DNA of 64,000 bases from Coriaria nepalensis (GCA_027186245.1 CP114485.1:11622001-11686000), one strand, 5' to 3'; numbered from the stretch's first letter, positions 39,978 to 53,961 are shown. Notes: generated by a model not told the origin, from the letters alone. A program made the numbers and translations.

Positions 39978-40663
39978 TCAATTCAATTTCTTTCTTTCAA
40001 TGGCCAAACTGACAGCTTGAGTTACATCGCTCACAGGAAGTCCTAGATGATCCGGGGCAACAACAATGGCTTCCATGGCGAAAATATCGTCAGATGAATG
40101 AACTCTAGCATGCATTACATTGAGACCCATTTCTTCAAATGCCTCCAAAATTGAAACCAGCGTACTTTCTCCCTTTTGGCATCTCGCTTTCACTACAAAC
40201 GCTTTCCCAAATTTCTCTACCTTCACTTCCTGCTCATCGTTTCATCCATTCAAATAGGATTTCCATCTCTAGTTAAAATTACTCATCCAAATTAATGCAT
40301 TAAAAAGGTAAAGGAGAGCAAACCTTAGGAACATGTACATGATTGATTAGGTCTAGATATTGTGATTTGATGGCAATTAGGTTTGAACATTCTCTTTTAA
40401 TGGCTTCCAACTTGAGTGTAAGTTTGTAAATGCTATGAAACATATTCATCACATTGAAGATAGCACTCTTTTCAGCCTTCCAAGAAAAACAAGAAGTTAA
40501 GAACACAAAAAGTACTAATATATATAGATATATATATATAACTCGAATTAAGTGACAAAGTAAAATAGAAAAACAAATTACATACAGATTTAGGGCTTGA
40601 AAGAGGTCGTGGGACTTGCGTTTTTCTACGTAATGCTTTTCTCTTATGCATCCTCGAACCCAT
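39978..40663 (-). CDS. Small ACT-like-domain protein related to plant bHLH factors
   Basis: Three minus-strand exons, 40663-40586, 40476-40324 and 40229-39978, join in phase 0 to 160 aa. A basic N-terminus (HKRKALRRKTQ) is followed by a helical segment at residues 27-77 (MFHSIYKLTLKLEAIKREC). An ACT-like domain follows at 78-160 (KFGKAFVVKARCQKGESTLV, ILEAFEEMGLNVMHARVHSS, DDIFAMEAIV). This is the C-terminal part of many plant bHLH transcription factors, where the ACT-like domain mediates dimerisation. Here a recognisable basic/HLH DNA-binding region is missing. It may act as a dimerising partner, or the basic N-terminus may be a relic of such a region. The frame is intact; function is inferred from domain type only. 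Confidence 0.8.
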
Positions 40664-43600
40664 CTCTCTCTATCTCTCTTTCTCTTTGGTAGTGGTGTCT
40701 GGCTTTTATAAGTGTATGGGAATGGTGTGTGTGTCTATATATATATATATATAGATATATTTATATGCTGAGTGGATGTGTGTATCAGTATGCATTAGCC
40801 ACTTTGCTCTTTGTCTTTATGTGAACTAGAAGGGTTATTATCATATATGTTGAACAGAGCTGCTACTATCTTAGCTTATATTTCATTCCCCTTGAGAATT
40901 TCGTGATCCGATTATTTTATGAATTAAGAGAATATATACACAATATATATGCATGCCTTCCAAAAATTTAAAAATTTAAAAAAAGGAAGAAGAAGATGTA
41001 ATGTATAATAATATATTGTTGTTATTTGTTTTATATTTTGTTATATATTACATATTGTAAATTATACAATACATAATTTACACATTGATAATTTGATATT
41101 ATTCGTGTAATTTTCATTCATTGTACATCTTTTAATGGCCCAAATAACAAGGTGTTAGGCAATCTTACTGTTAATTTGTAGAGTTCCAAGATCTTGAAGT
41201 ACATGCATGAGCGTTGGAATTATAACTTATATGCATGATCAATCTTGTTGCTGTCCGCGAGCGTCAACGGTTGCTTCTGGTGAGTGTGGTGGCTGCCGGA
41301 ATTTGAACAAAACTTGTTGGTAGTTGCTTGTTATGAAAAGTGGATAACTTTTAATTTTATTTCAAATGTTAAAATTTCAAGTAATTTTAACCTTTAGATT
41401 TAATTTTATTTATCGGTCAAAAATTTGTGTAAGAAATTGGATTCCTTGTACATGTCCATTTATATATATATATAAATATACGGTGTTCGAATGATCTTGA
41501 CCACTAAGTTACATACTTAGAGGTTAAGGATCATAATGCTAAATACAATATATTTTTTTGTTTTGGTCAAAGTCAAACACAATTGTTTAATCGACAAAAT
41601 ATGAGTAATAGAGAATGTCTTCGCTTAATATTTCCAAATAAGAGGCGTTTATTTACATTTTTTTTTTTGGGAAAGTAAGAAGTATAAATTTACGTAGCTA
41701 TCATCCTATGAATTTAAATTAAGCTTTGGTATGCAACGCTTGAAATTTGAACATGACATCTTAAAAATTCAATGAAAAACAAATAAGTAAACTTCTTAAC
41801 TTTTTTTTTTTGCAATTATTTTTTTATAATTATAAATATGAATAAAAGATTTTGGTTAATGATTACATGAGTTAGAATGTTATAAGTTAGTGGCTGATTG
41901 AAGATATTTTGTTTTGTTTTCATTTGGTCTTAACTCTTACATATAGATGGATAGATAGGATGGAACTAATTATTGACTGTAATCTGTATATAAAGTCAGG
42001 TAAGGGCAAACACCCTAGCAGTGGAATTTGGCAGCGATCGAGTAAATCATCATATGATATATAATTATATGATGATATGATCATGATGACATGCATGCAT
42101 GTTTCCAGTTGGGTTTCACGGGCCTCTTGTTTGCTTTCAATTTGTCTGCCTAAAATGTGCAACATATGCTAGTGGGTCATATTGGTCACATGTTTCTGAC
42201 ATTTTAGGGATCCCATCTTTTTGCTCTGAAACAAAATCTACTGAATTTACGACCACTGTTGTCATTTGTAGCACTGTACTGCTAGCTAGCTAAGCTAGCC
42301 ACCTCAGTTTGTCACTTACTTCTTATGTTTTCTGATTGTATTATTATGATTCTATCTATATTTCTGTACAATTAATGAGGTCATTTCTCTTCCGTATTGC
42401 TTTCTATTACTTTTTTGGCAATGAGCAAAACTATAAATCACAAGATCATAATTTAATCCGTAGGATATTGTCTTCTCTCTCTTTTTTCTTTTTTCTTTTT
42501 TTTTTTCTTTTTTTTTCCTTCAAGAAAAGCTATTATGGCGGAATTGTTTAGGGGTGATTAATACAAATTTATAACTGAAAATAAAAATGAAGATGAGAAT
42601 AAGTGAGAATGGAGGAAATATTTTTATTTATTTATTTAATTATATAAAAAAAAATGAGAAATAATAAATGAATTTGAAGAAAAATAAGATGTTTGTTTTA
42701 AATTTTTTTTTAACTAAATTTTTAAAAAATTACGTAATATTCACATAATAATTTAAATATTATATAAAAAAAATGAATTATTCCTTTTTATCTAAAAAAT
42801 ATATATATTATAAAATTAATAATTTATTCATTTTTTTAAAATAAAAATAAAAATAAATCAAATAAAAAAATAATAATTATTTTAATTCTATTCTCACTTT
42901 AAAAAAGAAACCAATCACCTCTCCGAATTTGTTTGCATGCATGTATTTACGATGGGTGAAACAAAACACTAATCGGACTCATCTTAAACTGTAGAGAAAA
43001 CTGTAGTACTGTAGATTAAGACAAGTTTGAGGGTTTTTGTTTTTGTTTTTGTTTTTTTTTTCGTTAATAAATAATACTATTCACTCTACTTTTACTATTT
43101 GTCATTAATAAAGTAAAAAACGTATAAATTATTTTTACTAAAAAAGAAATAATAACATATAAGGAAAAAAAATACGAGAAAAAATTACTGGTAACTTAAA
43201 ACGAAAATATCCGAGTCTAATCTATTCATAAAGTGTTTAAATCTAATAGATTTCAAAAAGTGAAGAAATGATGAAGAAATTTATGTCGACCTTATTTGAA
43301 ACATCAATGTATAAAATGTTAAGAGCGAAAGGTAGCAATAATATAGATGAAAATAATGCATAATTATGCAGATTTGCTTACTTCTGTTTACTCTTAGTTT
43401 TCTACAACCTTCTGGTGTCATCCTACGTTCTCTTCACAGAGTTCGAAAGTGAGGGACTAGTAGAAATGAATAATAAGTTGCCAAAAATTTTAGTTTGATT
43501 AACTGTCGTTTTATCAAGTTGATGGAATCATATTAATTTTTCTTTGTCATTTTGTTCCTTGACGTATAATCTCCTTAGCCCTAGAAATTTTTTTCTCTCT

Positions 43601-44369
43601 CTCTAAAGATGGGTTGGATGCATGTTATAAAGCTCTTTGCATATTATATGGATCGTCCATAGAATCCAAAATTACATGACCTTTAGCCACCTTAAAAGTT
43701 GAAAACTCCGTGACATATTTTATCATTTGGTGTTTGTTTTTTCATAGGGGTAAAAGCATATGTTATAATACAAATTGAGTTCATTTATGAAATTATGCAA
43801 TATGCGAATTTTTATTTTTCAACAGCATGTAATCAAACTTTTTAAACTAATCATAATCCATAACTTACTATTAAAATTCCTAAATACTATCATTTCATAA
43901 TACATTCAATATTATATATAAATTAATAATTATTATCATATTTTCTTAAATGAAAAGATAAAATAATAAAAAATGCAAAAGTAAATAAAAATTACAAGCA
44001 ACTATATAATAGATTTTACAATCAAACTTCTTAAAATACTATTATTTCATAATTTACAACAAAATTTCTTAACATATTCTTATTACCTTATTAATTTGAT
44101 AGTAAATATTAATTAATAAATACTATTATTTTTCCTTAAAAAATATAAAATAGAAAAGAAAAAAAGGACATTATTCTATCACGTTCAATTTTAAATTTCT
44201 TACAGCATATTAGTTTAAGCTATTTGATTGTTCAACCTAACCGTCGTACCTATACTAAGTGAATCCATCCTTAAGCCTTGGAATCAACGAAAATAGAAGT
44301 AAACGTATTAGCAATTGTTACATAAATTTTCATTAGCAGCATGGAGCAAAAATAAATTTTGAGGGTATT
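40664..44369. other. Long AT-rich intergenic region
   Basis: The first 100-200 bp form the upstream region of the ACT-domain gene, with a (TA)n tract at about 40737-40760. A less AT-rich segment at 41890-42310 contains a hairpin (separate entry) and the palindromic atcatcatatgatatataattatatgatgat near 42045. From 42540 to 44360 the sequence is almost entirely A/T-rich with no ORF I can support. Confidence 0.35.
42149..42208. other. 60-bp perfect-base hairpin
   Basis: The arms CCTAAAATGT (42149-42158) and ACATTTTAGG (42199-42208) are perfectly complementary. After a short internal bulge, AACATATG pairs with CACATGTT with one mismatch, leaving a loop of about 18 nt. The stem is short for a plant miRNA precursor and matches no known miRNA that I recall. 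Confidence 0.4.
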
Positions 44370-44537
44370 AGAGTTTATATTTGTCTCATATATGAAATTG
44401 GTTCGAGTAATATAATGTATAAATGTAGTTAATTTGATACCTTCCTCACTTGAGCTAAATTTTGAGGTGAGATCGACGTAAACCTATATATTATGGTATC
44501 AAAATATATGTATATGGTATCAGAATATATGTATATA
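44370..44537 (+). mobile_element. Decayed copia LTR end with primer-binding site and 21-bp repeat
   Basis: The order gtctcatatatgaaattggt ... cttgagctaaattttgaggtgag ... TATGGTATCAAAA follows the usual arrangement at the 3' end of many plant LTRs and their initiator-Met primer-binding site. The site and its downstream bases (ggtatca[a/g]aatatatgtatat) are present twice in tandem, at about 44494 and 44515. No coding part follows. Confidence 0.45.
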
Positions 44538-44924
44538 TAGTTTGACACACTTCTCTCACAAAATCCTAATAAAATAGAAATAAGAGTTCATTTCAGCAAA
44601 AATCTGCTTAGATCCGCTTATTCCACTATGGGGGGGAGGAAGGGGAGAGTAGCAGTGTCTCTTGACAAAATAAGGTGGGCTAGTGCAAATACTTGCCTAC
44701 TCAGGCTTTAAAAAATTAGTTTTTCTATCTACATATGATTTAAAAACCATTGAAGAACTTTTATGGTCCTTGCCAAAACGAACTTTTTATACAAAACAAG
44801 TCAAAATAAAAACGTAAGATATCATGGGTCAAAATTGTTGTGCCTTTTTTTCTTTTTGAAAATGCAGATGGAGACTGGAGTGATGGACCATGTTCATCTC
44901 CGTCATAAGAGGTGTAAAACTGCT

Positions 44925-47900
44925 GCAATATCGAATTAGGCTTTTAGCTATATTAGTAACGTTTCGAGAAAGAAAAAAATAACATATTTGCAACAGATAT
45001 TAAGGAGCATATTAAGCTAGGAAATCACAACTCAAGGAGGAGAATCCAGAGATGATGTTGTGTTTGTTCATGCCCTACAAAATCGACGATCCGTTAGCAA
45101 CGACGATTTTGTCCCATAATAAATGAAAGAGAGAGTTTTGTAAGTAAATCATCAACTTGATTGACAGTAGTTATGTGGGAGACATAAATCAAGCCTTTAG
45201 CAACCAAGTTACGTACAAAATAGATATCAATAGAGATATGTTTCATCCGAGAATGCACGATAAGATTAAGGGACAAATGAGTTGCATCAATATTGTCACA
45301 ATAAATCAATGGTGGATGACATAGTGGAAGCAACAACTCAGAAAAAAGATTTTGAATCCAATAGACCTCAAAAGCAGTATATGCCACCATTCGATATTCT
45401 GCCTCGGCTGACTAGCAGACCACAACTCGTTGTTTGCGATAACTCCATGCAATCAGATTTGGACCAAGGAAGACTACGACAGCGGAGTTGGAAGTACGAT
45501 CAACTAGATTACCCACTCAATCAGCATCAGAGAAAACAGTGATATGGGATTAGATGATCACCAGAGGAGAAGACCATGACCAATAGTCCCCTTGAGGTAG
45601 CGAAGGAGATGCTTAACGGCAGACTAATGAGCCATGGTTGGATTGGCCATAAAATTGTGTCAAATGACTAACTGCGAAGGCAATGTCCGATCGAGTAAGT
45701 GTGAGATATTAAAGCGCCCAAATGGCTTTACGATAGGTGGTTGCATTAGCAGGTTTAGAGGAGTCAATTTTGGAGAATGAAGAGGTTGGTGCCATAAGTG
45801 TATGAAGGGGGCGAGTGCCATCCCTTTTATGCTGAGCAAGAACATCCAAAATGTATCTTTGTTGAGTAAGAAAGAGGCCCTTGAGACAATAAATCACCTC
45901 AACCCTAAGAAAGTAGGTTAAGGGGATAAGATCCTTAACCGAGAAACACTCACTCATCTACGTGATGATGGATGAGATGAGATGGGGGTCATTATCGGTA
46001 ATCAAGAGATCATCCATATACACAAGGAAGTAAATGAAAGACAAACCCTTGTGCATGATAAATAGCAACCTATCGAACTTGGCCTGAATGAACCCAAAAG
46101 AGAGAAGGGCGGCACTGAGTGTCTGATACTATGCATGAGGGGCTAGTTAAAAACCGTATAACGACTTGCAAAGCTTGAAAGAAGGCATTGTTAATGTCAA
46201 GTTGATGAAGAGACCAACCATGCATGATGGTGAGGGAGAGAACAAAACGTATGGTAATAAGCTTGACGACAAGGCTAAACGTTTCAGCGTAATCAAGGTC
46301 GAAACATTGGTGAAAACATTTGTTCATGAGACGAGCCTTGTACGGATCAATCAAACCATTTGGTTTTCTCTTGATGCAAAAAATCCATTTACAGCTTAAT
46401 AAGTTACGAGCTTGATCTGCCATAATTAGATCCCAGGTGCCATGACGAAGCAAGACGTTAAATTCATCGGACATAGCTTTGCACCAATGGGTATGCTTCA
46501 TGGCTTGGGAAACATATGTGGGTTCGGTTTTAAGAGAAAGTGGATGCTTAATGGCCAAATGGAGAATTTTAGGTTGAAGATTTTATTCATATGTCAAGTT
46601 ATCATGAATTGAAGACTATTAGGTGGCGGTGGCCATACTAAAATAGTAGTGGATGTTTGCGCGGTAGATGGCATGGATGAAAACTACGCAGATGGAATGC
46701 ACTCAAAATGGGACTTTGATGATATGATGAGAGTAAGTCCATCTTAAAGGGACGTGGGGGAGGAGAGGGGTGGGATGCAGGTGAGGACTAGGCCTCTGAA
46801 GATACAGCAGGGGTAAGAGCCATATAGGAAGTATGGGTCACTTGGGGGGCATGGGCCATGAAAGAAAAGTTTGGCAGAGGTCCATTTGTGGAAGTTAGAG
46901 GCATCACGAGACAAGGTTAGGATCATGTATGGGCCTAATTGTAGCCCGCAATAGAGGGGATGAGCTAGGCAGTAAAGGGGAGAGCAAACCTATCAACTCT
47001 AGATGGTGAGATGGAAAACATCATTGGAAAATTTCACGTGACGGGAGAGAAATATATGGTGGGAGGCGAGATCGAAGCACTTTTAAGCACTTTGAGAAGC
47101 CAAATATACAATAAATAAGCAGGGTCGAGAAGTGGGTTCAAGTTTATGACTCCTGTAAGGTTTCAACCAAGGAAAACACAGACACGTAAAGACCTATAGT
47201 TTAGATAATTGGGCCTATTTTAGAACAAAACATTCATATTAGCTTTTTAGAGGACAAAACAGGAGTAATAAGCTTGTCAATAAGATAGCTGCAATTTCAA
47301 ATACATGAGCTTAGAATGAGGAAGGAAGATGGGCATGATGTAAGAGGGTAAGCCCGATAGAAACAATTTGCCTTTGTTGAGGCATATGAGTAGCAGTAGT
47401 GTACCAGCTTATACTATGTTTGAGAAAGTAGTGTTTTAGCCCTTGAAACTCGCCACCATTATCATTGTAAAAATTTTGTGTTTTCCGAAAATTTGTTTTT
47501 CAACCAATTCATTAAACGGAGGAAAGAAATCGGCCACCTATGATTTTGTGTGAAGTGGGTAAATCCAAGAATATTTGGCAAAATGATCCATAAGAAGGAG
47601 ATAAAATCGATAACCACCAAGAGATGGAACATGAGTAGAGGTCCACACATCCGCATATATATATATATTATAAGGGATAAACACTAATTAAAGACGTATA
47701 GGTAATTAGGATCACAAGCAATACATAAATTAGGAATAGAAGATGATCCTTTGCTAATAGGTAATAAAAATTTATTAATAATAGAGGAGCTAATTTTGGA
47801 GGGCAGGTACCTGAGCAACGATGCCATCCAGAAAGTGAAACACATTTACCATGTAATGGAATTAGAGATAGAAAATGCAGACAAAGATTATAAACACCAT

Positions 47901-49225
47901 CTTTGCATAGCCCCTAAACAAGAGGCATCCCTGTTTTTTGATTATTCACAATGAAATAAGATTGATGAAACTCAATAAAGACATTATTGGACTTCGTAAA
48001 ATTATGCACCAAAACTAGTTTTCTATGGGTATTTGGAACAAAGAGTACATGAGAGAATTCAAATTTTCGTGAAGGGAAAATAAAGACGAGAGAAACTAAT
48101 ATGTGTAATGTTGAAACCTAACCATCAGCGATTTGAATCTCATTAGTCCTAGCATACTCGGAATGAATGGATAAATTGGCAAGATCACAAGTGAGGATGT
48201 AAGAGGCACTGGAGTTTAGAAGCCATCATCATGCGGACCCGAAAGAGAATAACCTGGAGAGTTATAAGTAAGGTGAATTTTTAGGAATACGTTAGCCGAA
48301 TGATCTGAGATTCCATAATATTGGCAAATAGTATTTTCCTTCTCTCAAGAGGAAGAGAAGCCTCCACTACGAGAGTTCTTGCGAGATCGATCGTGATTAT
48401 AATTAGAACTGCGATTAGAAAACCCCTATTTCAAGATGGGTTGGAATGGGAAGATGGGTCCCGAGAGGATGAGGTACGGTTAAACTGTGAAGCACTATTG
48501 GCAGTGGTAATGAGCGGTGTTTGCCGAGTCCAAATGCTTGAGGTAAGCCTCATGTGCGACTAGCATGTCATGGAGGTCTTCAAAGTAAAGTGAAGTCTCG
48601 TGTTTGGATATAGGAGCATGAATGTGGCGGTTGGAGCAGATGTGATGACGGGCATCACATTGGCATAAACATAACCAAATAGAGCCGAGAAAAGAAGCTT
48701 ATCTTGGCAAAGCCAATATTTGAATTCAACGAATGATGGGGTTGGTCGTGTGATAGAGCCATCGAGGTACCTGAGTAGACCACACCTGATGAAGAGGGAT
48801 TCCATTTGAGCATGCCATGACGGAAAATTACTCGACATCAGTTAAAGCAACAACTGTTGGTGTGCGATGATCGCAATGAGCGACAAGTCGATTGGGTCGA
48901 TCGGTGAGCTGGAAGTGACCAAAGTGGTGGTAGATGCAAATGCGGCGGATGGTAGAGTGGTGTTGGAGGTAGCAGAAGCAATCATCGTAAGAGAGATGGG
49001 CGGCTAAAAAAAATCTCATGAGAGAGAGAACTTTTATACCATTAAAAGGAAAAAGCTTGTGGTCTATCGTATTAGGCTTTTAGCCATATAAATAACATTA
49101 CAAGATGCAAAAACCCTAACACATAGGGAAAGATAAAATAATATATTTATAAGAAATGTGAAGGAGGATATTAAGTTAGGAAATCACAACTCAAGGATGA
49201 GAATCTGGAGATGATATTGTGTCGT
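44925..49225 (-). mobile_element. Decayed near-full-length Ty1-copia element with short LTRs
   Basis: Similar terminal segments at about 44930-45065 and 49065-49225 share attaggcttttagc and ggaaatcacaactcaagga...gagaatc in direct orientation; they are LTRs of roughly 135-160 bp. Just inside the upper one, the minus strand reads TGGTATAAAAGTTC (about 49040), a primer-binding-like site. On the minus strand, domains come in copia order: gag (48838-48560, FPSWHAQMESLFIRCGLLRY), integrase remnants (about 47660-47460), RT (46558-46070, CKWIFCIKRKPNG, LHQLDINNAF), and RNase H (45957-45094, ATTYRKAIWAL, VDDLLTKLS). Each part carries stops or frameshifts, so it is inactive. Confidence 0.8.
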
Positions 49226-49229
49226 TATA

Positions 49230-49865
49230 TGTCAAATAAATTAAACTTCTTTCCAAAACGACACACAATAAAGAAATATAATATGTACGGATTCTTAAAG
49301 AGAGGTTTTAGGGCAACAAAGGTATATTTTTTTTGGCTAGATACGTAAGGCTTATGGTCATTTAGTTTAGGGACTAGAGACTTATTTTAACATTATAATA
49401 TTGGTTTATGACTAGTTGACTTCAAATTTCAACACAAATTTGTGATTTGAGATTTGAATACAATTTACTAGAGAGCTGTTTCAAGTGAAAGGTGAGAATA
49501 ATACATTGTGTTTAAGAAGAGAATGATCATTTGATGACGATTATTAAAGGGTGTTGAGATATGGATGCACTAGAAATCAAGTACAAAACTGAAAATTTTG
49601 GTAATAAAAGCTCTCTAATATCTAACTATTTTGATTTTAAAATAATTGATAATAAGCATATTCTTAATCAAGTGCATGAGTTACATCTTATTATTCGACA
49701 AATAATTTTTTAGGGTATTCTAATTAATATTAAGTTGATACAATTGTTGTCAAATTATCACCAAGTTGAAAAAAATGTTGAAAGTCTCTCAAAAGAAAGG
49801 GTGACTACTGAAATTTATTTTAACTGCTTTTTTCAAAACATATCTTTATAACATATGCATTAAAC
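49230..49865. other. Unassigned spacer between copia relics
   Basis: AT-rich. No domain is recognisable. It may include the lost 3' part of the neighbouring copia relic. Confidence 0.3.
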
Positions 49866-52800
49866 CTTTTGTATTATTGCCTTGGACTCTATTTTAAACC
49901 ATAAAGGGATTTGTGAAGCAAACAAGCATAATCTAGATGGAGTTTAGCATAGTATCTAATATGATGTTTCATGTATATTTTTTCGTCTAAATTTCTATGT
50001 AAAAATATGTTTTTACATCTATTTGTTCTACTTCTAAGTTATAGAAAGCAGCAATAGCTAAACATGGCTCTAATAGTTTTTGAACTTAACTACAGAAGAA
50101 AAAATCTCATGAAAATCTACTCCTTATTTTTAAGTAAAACCCTTAGCCACTAACATAGCTTTATATCTAAAAGAATTAGAGGAATTACCTTCTTTTACCT
50201 TATAGATCCATTTGCAATCAATTAATTTCTATTTTTGTAGTTTTGGGACTAATGATCGGGTATGATTTGTCATCAGGGACTTCATTTCCTCATCCATTGC
50301 TTGTTTCCACTTTTGTTTTTCCATTGATGCTATTGCTTCAAAAGAATACTTGCTAGCTTATTTATATGTATTTCTACACTTGCAACTAAAATAGTAAAGA
50401 TAAAATCTACATATGAATATTTGAAATTTGGTTTTATCTATCTTTTATCTCTTTGTCTGACCAGTTGACAATCGGCTATATGATCATGTTCAAATTCATT
50501 TAATATCTTAGTAGTATATGTATCTTGATATGGACCATCAGTTGTGTCACACACATCATCATTTTGATCAAGATCATTGAGGGGGGGGGGGGGGAGGGGA
50601 GGCTCCAACTACTGTCAGAAAGATCAACAATGGTGTCCTTTCTCAACCTCAATTGAAGTATTTTCAATAGTGTTACTTTTAAGAGTACCTACATTTGGAA
50701 TGTCAGATTTACAAGGAAACAATTTTTCATTAAATACAACATCCCTACTTATCACTATCCTAATATCAGTAGAATTTGTATCCCAAAGCATATAACCTTT
50801 TGTCCTTTCTTGATAACAAAAAAAGAAAAAAAAAAGTATTTGAGGGATTTACGGTCAAGTTTTGAATATGTTTTATGCATGTAGGCAACACAACTACATA
50901 CACACATATTACTTAAGTCGGGTTTTCCATCACTCTAAACTTGCTCAGGACATTTGAAATTCAACATTGTAGATGGACTTCTATTTGTCAAATAAACATC
51001 AATCTCTACAACTGCTCCCCAGAATGGCTTTGATATACTAGCTGTAATCCTACGATATTTTACCTTTTCTAGAAGTGTCTTATTCATTCTCTCAGCTACC
51101 TTATTATGTTTAGATGTTCTAACTATTGTTCTCTGCCTTAAGATTTCATGTTCTTAACATTATTCATCATATTTTAGATTGCAAAATTCCAATCCATTGT
51201 CTGTTCTGAGTGTTTTTACCCATTTACTTGACTGATTTTCTATAAAAGTTTTCCAACCTATAAATTTTTCTGAAGTCTCATCCTTAGACTTCAACAGAAA
51301 CACCCATCCCTTCCAACTAAAGTCATCTATTAAGGACAGAAAAAATTTATTATGGCCATGAGACATAACATTTTCAAGACTCATAGATATACATGATCAT
51401 ACTCAAGAGATGACTTGGCTAAGTGTATTCCTTTATAAAAACTAAGCCTATATTTTCCTAGTATGCATGTTTCACAAAAATCAATGTAAGGAGAAGTAAT
51501 CTTACCAAGCAAACCATTCTTATGCAGAACACTCGTACCATTATGGCTTATATGACCCAATTTCAAGTGTTATATATTAGAACTTTCAATTTTGTTAGTA
51601 ATAAGAGCATAACCTGTTCTTCCATCAAAAATAATAACCACACATAACATATAACCCATTCCTTTTGATACCATTTAATACTAGGTTATTATTTTTATAG
51701 ACCAAGATGCAACCCTTTTTAGCTTTATATGAACATAATATTTTATCTAAAGTTCATAGGGAGATTAAATTCTTTTTAGTTCAAGAATATATCTTACATT
51801 TGTTAATTTTATCAAATTTCTATTATGTATTTTCAAGGTTATGCTACTTGTTTCATCTATCTTACACATGTGGTTATTTCTCATATAGACAATTCCCTCA
51901 TTAAGTTCAACAAAATCATGAAACCATATGTTATTCGAACTAGTATGAAAGGCGCAGCCAGAATCCATAATCCATTCATTTATAGTAATACATTTAGACA
52001 TGTTTAATACTTCCAAATAATATGTAGTAGATGATTTATCTAGTACAATATTTCCTTATACATTACTAGTGCTGAATTTCTTACTATTATTGAATGCATA
52101 ACAATTTTTCATTAAATATCTTAATTTATTTGTAAAAAAACATTTTCTAGATTCATCATTTCCTTTTCTCTTATTCTATTTTTTATACACAACCTTATTG
52201 CTTTGGTTTTCTTTCTTTTATGCCTTAGCTTTAACAAAAAGATTACTATTACTTCTTTTTGTAATATTCATTTCTAGTTCTCTAGCCTTAAGACTAACTA
52301 TGACTAGATCTAATTTAAGTATAGTTCTTGTATATTTCAGCAAACATTTAACTACATCATAATCACTAGGAACAGAATGCAATAGTATCATTGCTTGACT
52401 TGTTTCATCCATATCTTAGTCATTTCCTTTAAGAATTAATATTATTTTTTAGAAAATCATCAACATTGTCATCTATACTTTTACTAACATCCATTTTCCA
52501 TGAGAACAAAGTACCATTAAGATATGTTAAGCTAGGTGCAGATCTTTCAGAATTAAGTTCAAAATTTACCCCATACTTTTAGAGAAGTCTCTGAACCATC
52601 CACTTTATGCAAAATACTTTCCCCTAAATTCAAGATCAATAGGTTATATGCTTCCTAGTCAATCTCTATTTTCTTTGCCAAGTTTTCACTTGTCTATTTT
52701 GTGTCATTTGGTTCTAAAGTAAAGAGAACCTTATTATGGGACAATAAGGCACTCATCTTCTTTTTCCATATTCCAAAATCTAATTTTCCATCAAATATAA

Positions 52801-53839
52801 GGATTTGTAGAATAGTGGAAACCATATTCTCTCTCTCAAAAAACTTGATTTCAATTCAGATGATTAGATTTTTTTTAAAAATTTTGACTAAAGAATTTCA
52901 AAAAAATCAACAAAATAGATTCAATCGAGAGAGGTTAGTTTAGATCAATTTTCAGAGTCATTTTTTATTCATTCAATGAAGATTGAATAGATATACTAGC
53001 TCAACACTTTTTATAACAAACTAGATCATACCAGAATTTAACAATTCAATTTCTCTTATTTGTATTGAATAGTCCTTAATCATCATATCACTAGACTAAA
53101 TTCTTTAACACATGGATCAAGTTATTTCATCGATTTCTAAATTCAAATCACATACAAGAAATCAATCAGAATTAACTTAGGTCTCAACAGAATGAATCAA
53201 GAACTAAAACCCTAACAAATCAACCCAGAAACATACACATAACGCCTTTAATCTAGTTAAAGGCTCTGATATCACTGATGTATTTTTTTTTATCTATTCC
53301 AATCTTGAATAACCTAATTTCTAACTGATTTCAAAATTTTATTCACTTGTCAAATTATAATAGGACAAACAAATATAAAGGACACCAAAAATTATCGTGG
53401 TTTGGGTACATCCACGTTGAGCTCAAGCCAAAGCCAGATCTCACACTACTATGAATAATATCTCAGTACAAATGCAAGATTACAACAATCTCATATCTCA
53501 GATCTTAATCTTCCTATCAAACTTCAAACAAGAATCATACAACATAAAGAAACGAAACTTATTCATATCCCATGATTGCCAATAAATCAAAAGAAGAGTA
53601 TATAAAGATTGCACACCAATAACAAAACCCTACAAATCGCCTTTGAGAGAGAGAGAGAGCTAAAACTGAAGTATCGAGTAGCATCTGAAGGATAAAAGAG
53701 ATTAAGTATTGCAGGTTATGTAAAGTATGTGGGGTTATGGAGTGAGTCAAGTCTATAATGAACTATTGGCCATAGATAGAGCCAAATATGCAACCCAAGT
53801 TTTGGCCTTAACTATAGGACTTCACACTTCTGTCCAACA
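49866..53839 (-). mobile_element. Ty1-copia relic L, with 5' LTR at 53276-53839
   Basis: On the minus strand, a putative 5' LTR (53839-53276) starts TGTTGGACAGAAG and ends CATCA. It is followed by TGATATCAGAGCC (53274-53262), a near-exact initiator-Met primer-binding site. Gag remnants lie at about 52420-52210 and a protease-type WIMDSGCAFHTS segment near 51970. Pre-integrase and integrase pieces follow (GHISHNGTSVLHKNG, CETCILGKYRLSF, SLIDDFSWKGWVFLLKSKDE) at about 51570-51160. RT remnants (MDEEMKSL, CKWIYKVK, PLWFK) are at 50340-49866. A G-run at 50580-50594 sits between integrase and RT. Many stops; no 3' LTR found. The part from about 51488 upward is duplicated at +7,752 bp. Confidence 0.8.
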
Positions 53840-53895
53840 CAACCTTTTATGGCCTTGCTAGCTAGCTAGTTGCCAATGAACAAGGGTGTGATATG

Positions 53896-53903
53896 GAATA
53901 TGC
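53896..53903. promoter_or_regulatory. P1BS (PHR1-type) element upstream of left MIR399
   Basis: GAATATGC fits GNATATNC, the binding site of PHR1-family phosphate-starvation regulators that activate MIR399 genes. It lies 57 bp beyond the copia LTR end and 58 bp before the MITE, about 610 bp upstream of the TATA box. Confidence 0.55.
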
Positions 53904-53961
53904 TTTGTGCATAACCATGTACTCCAGCTTGCTAGTTTAATTTCTCTTTGCCTCTCCCTCT

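Noticed and set aside
42020..42040. TTTGGCAGC near 42030 as part of a miR399 target or target mimic (IPS1-like)
   Set aside because: The required CTCCTTTGGCA core is absent.
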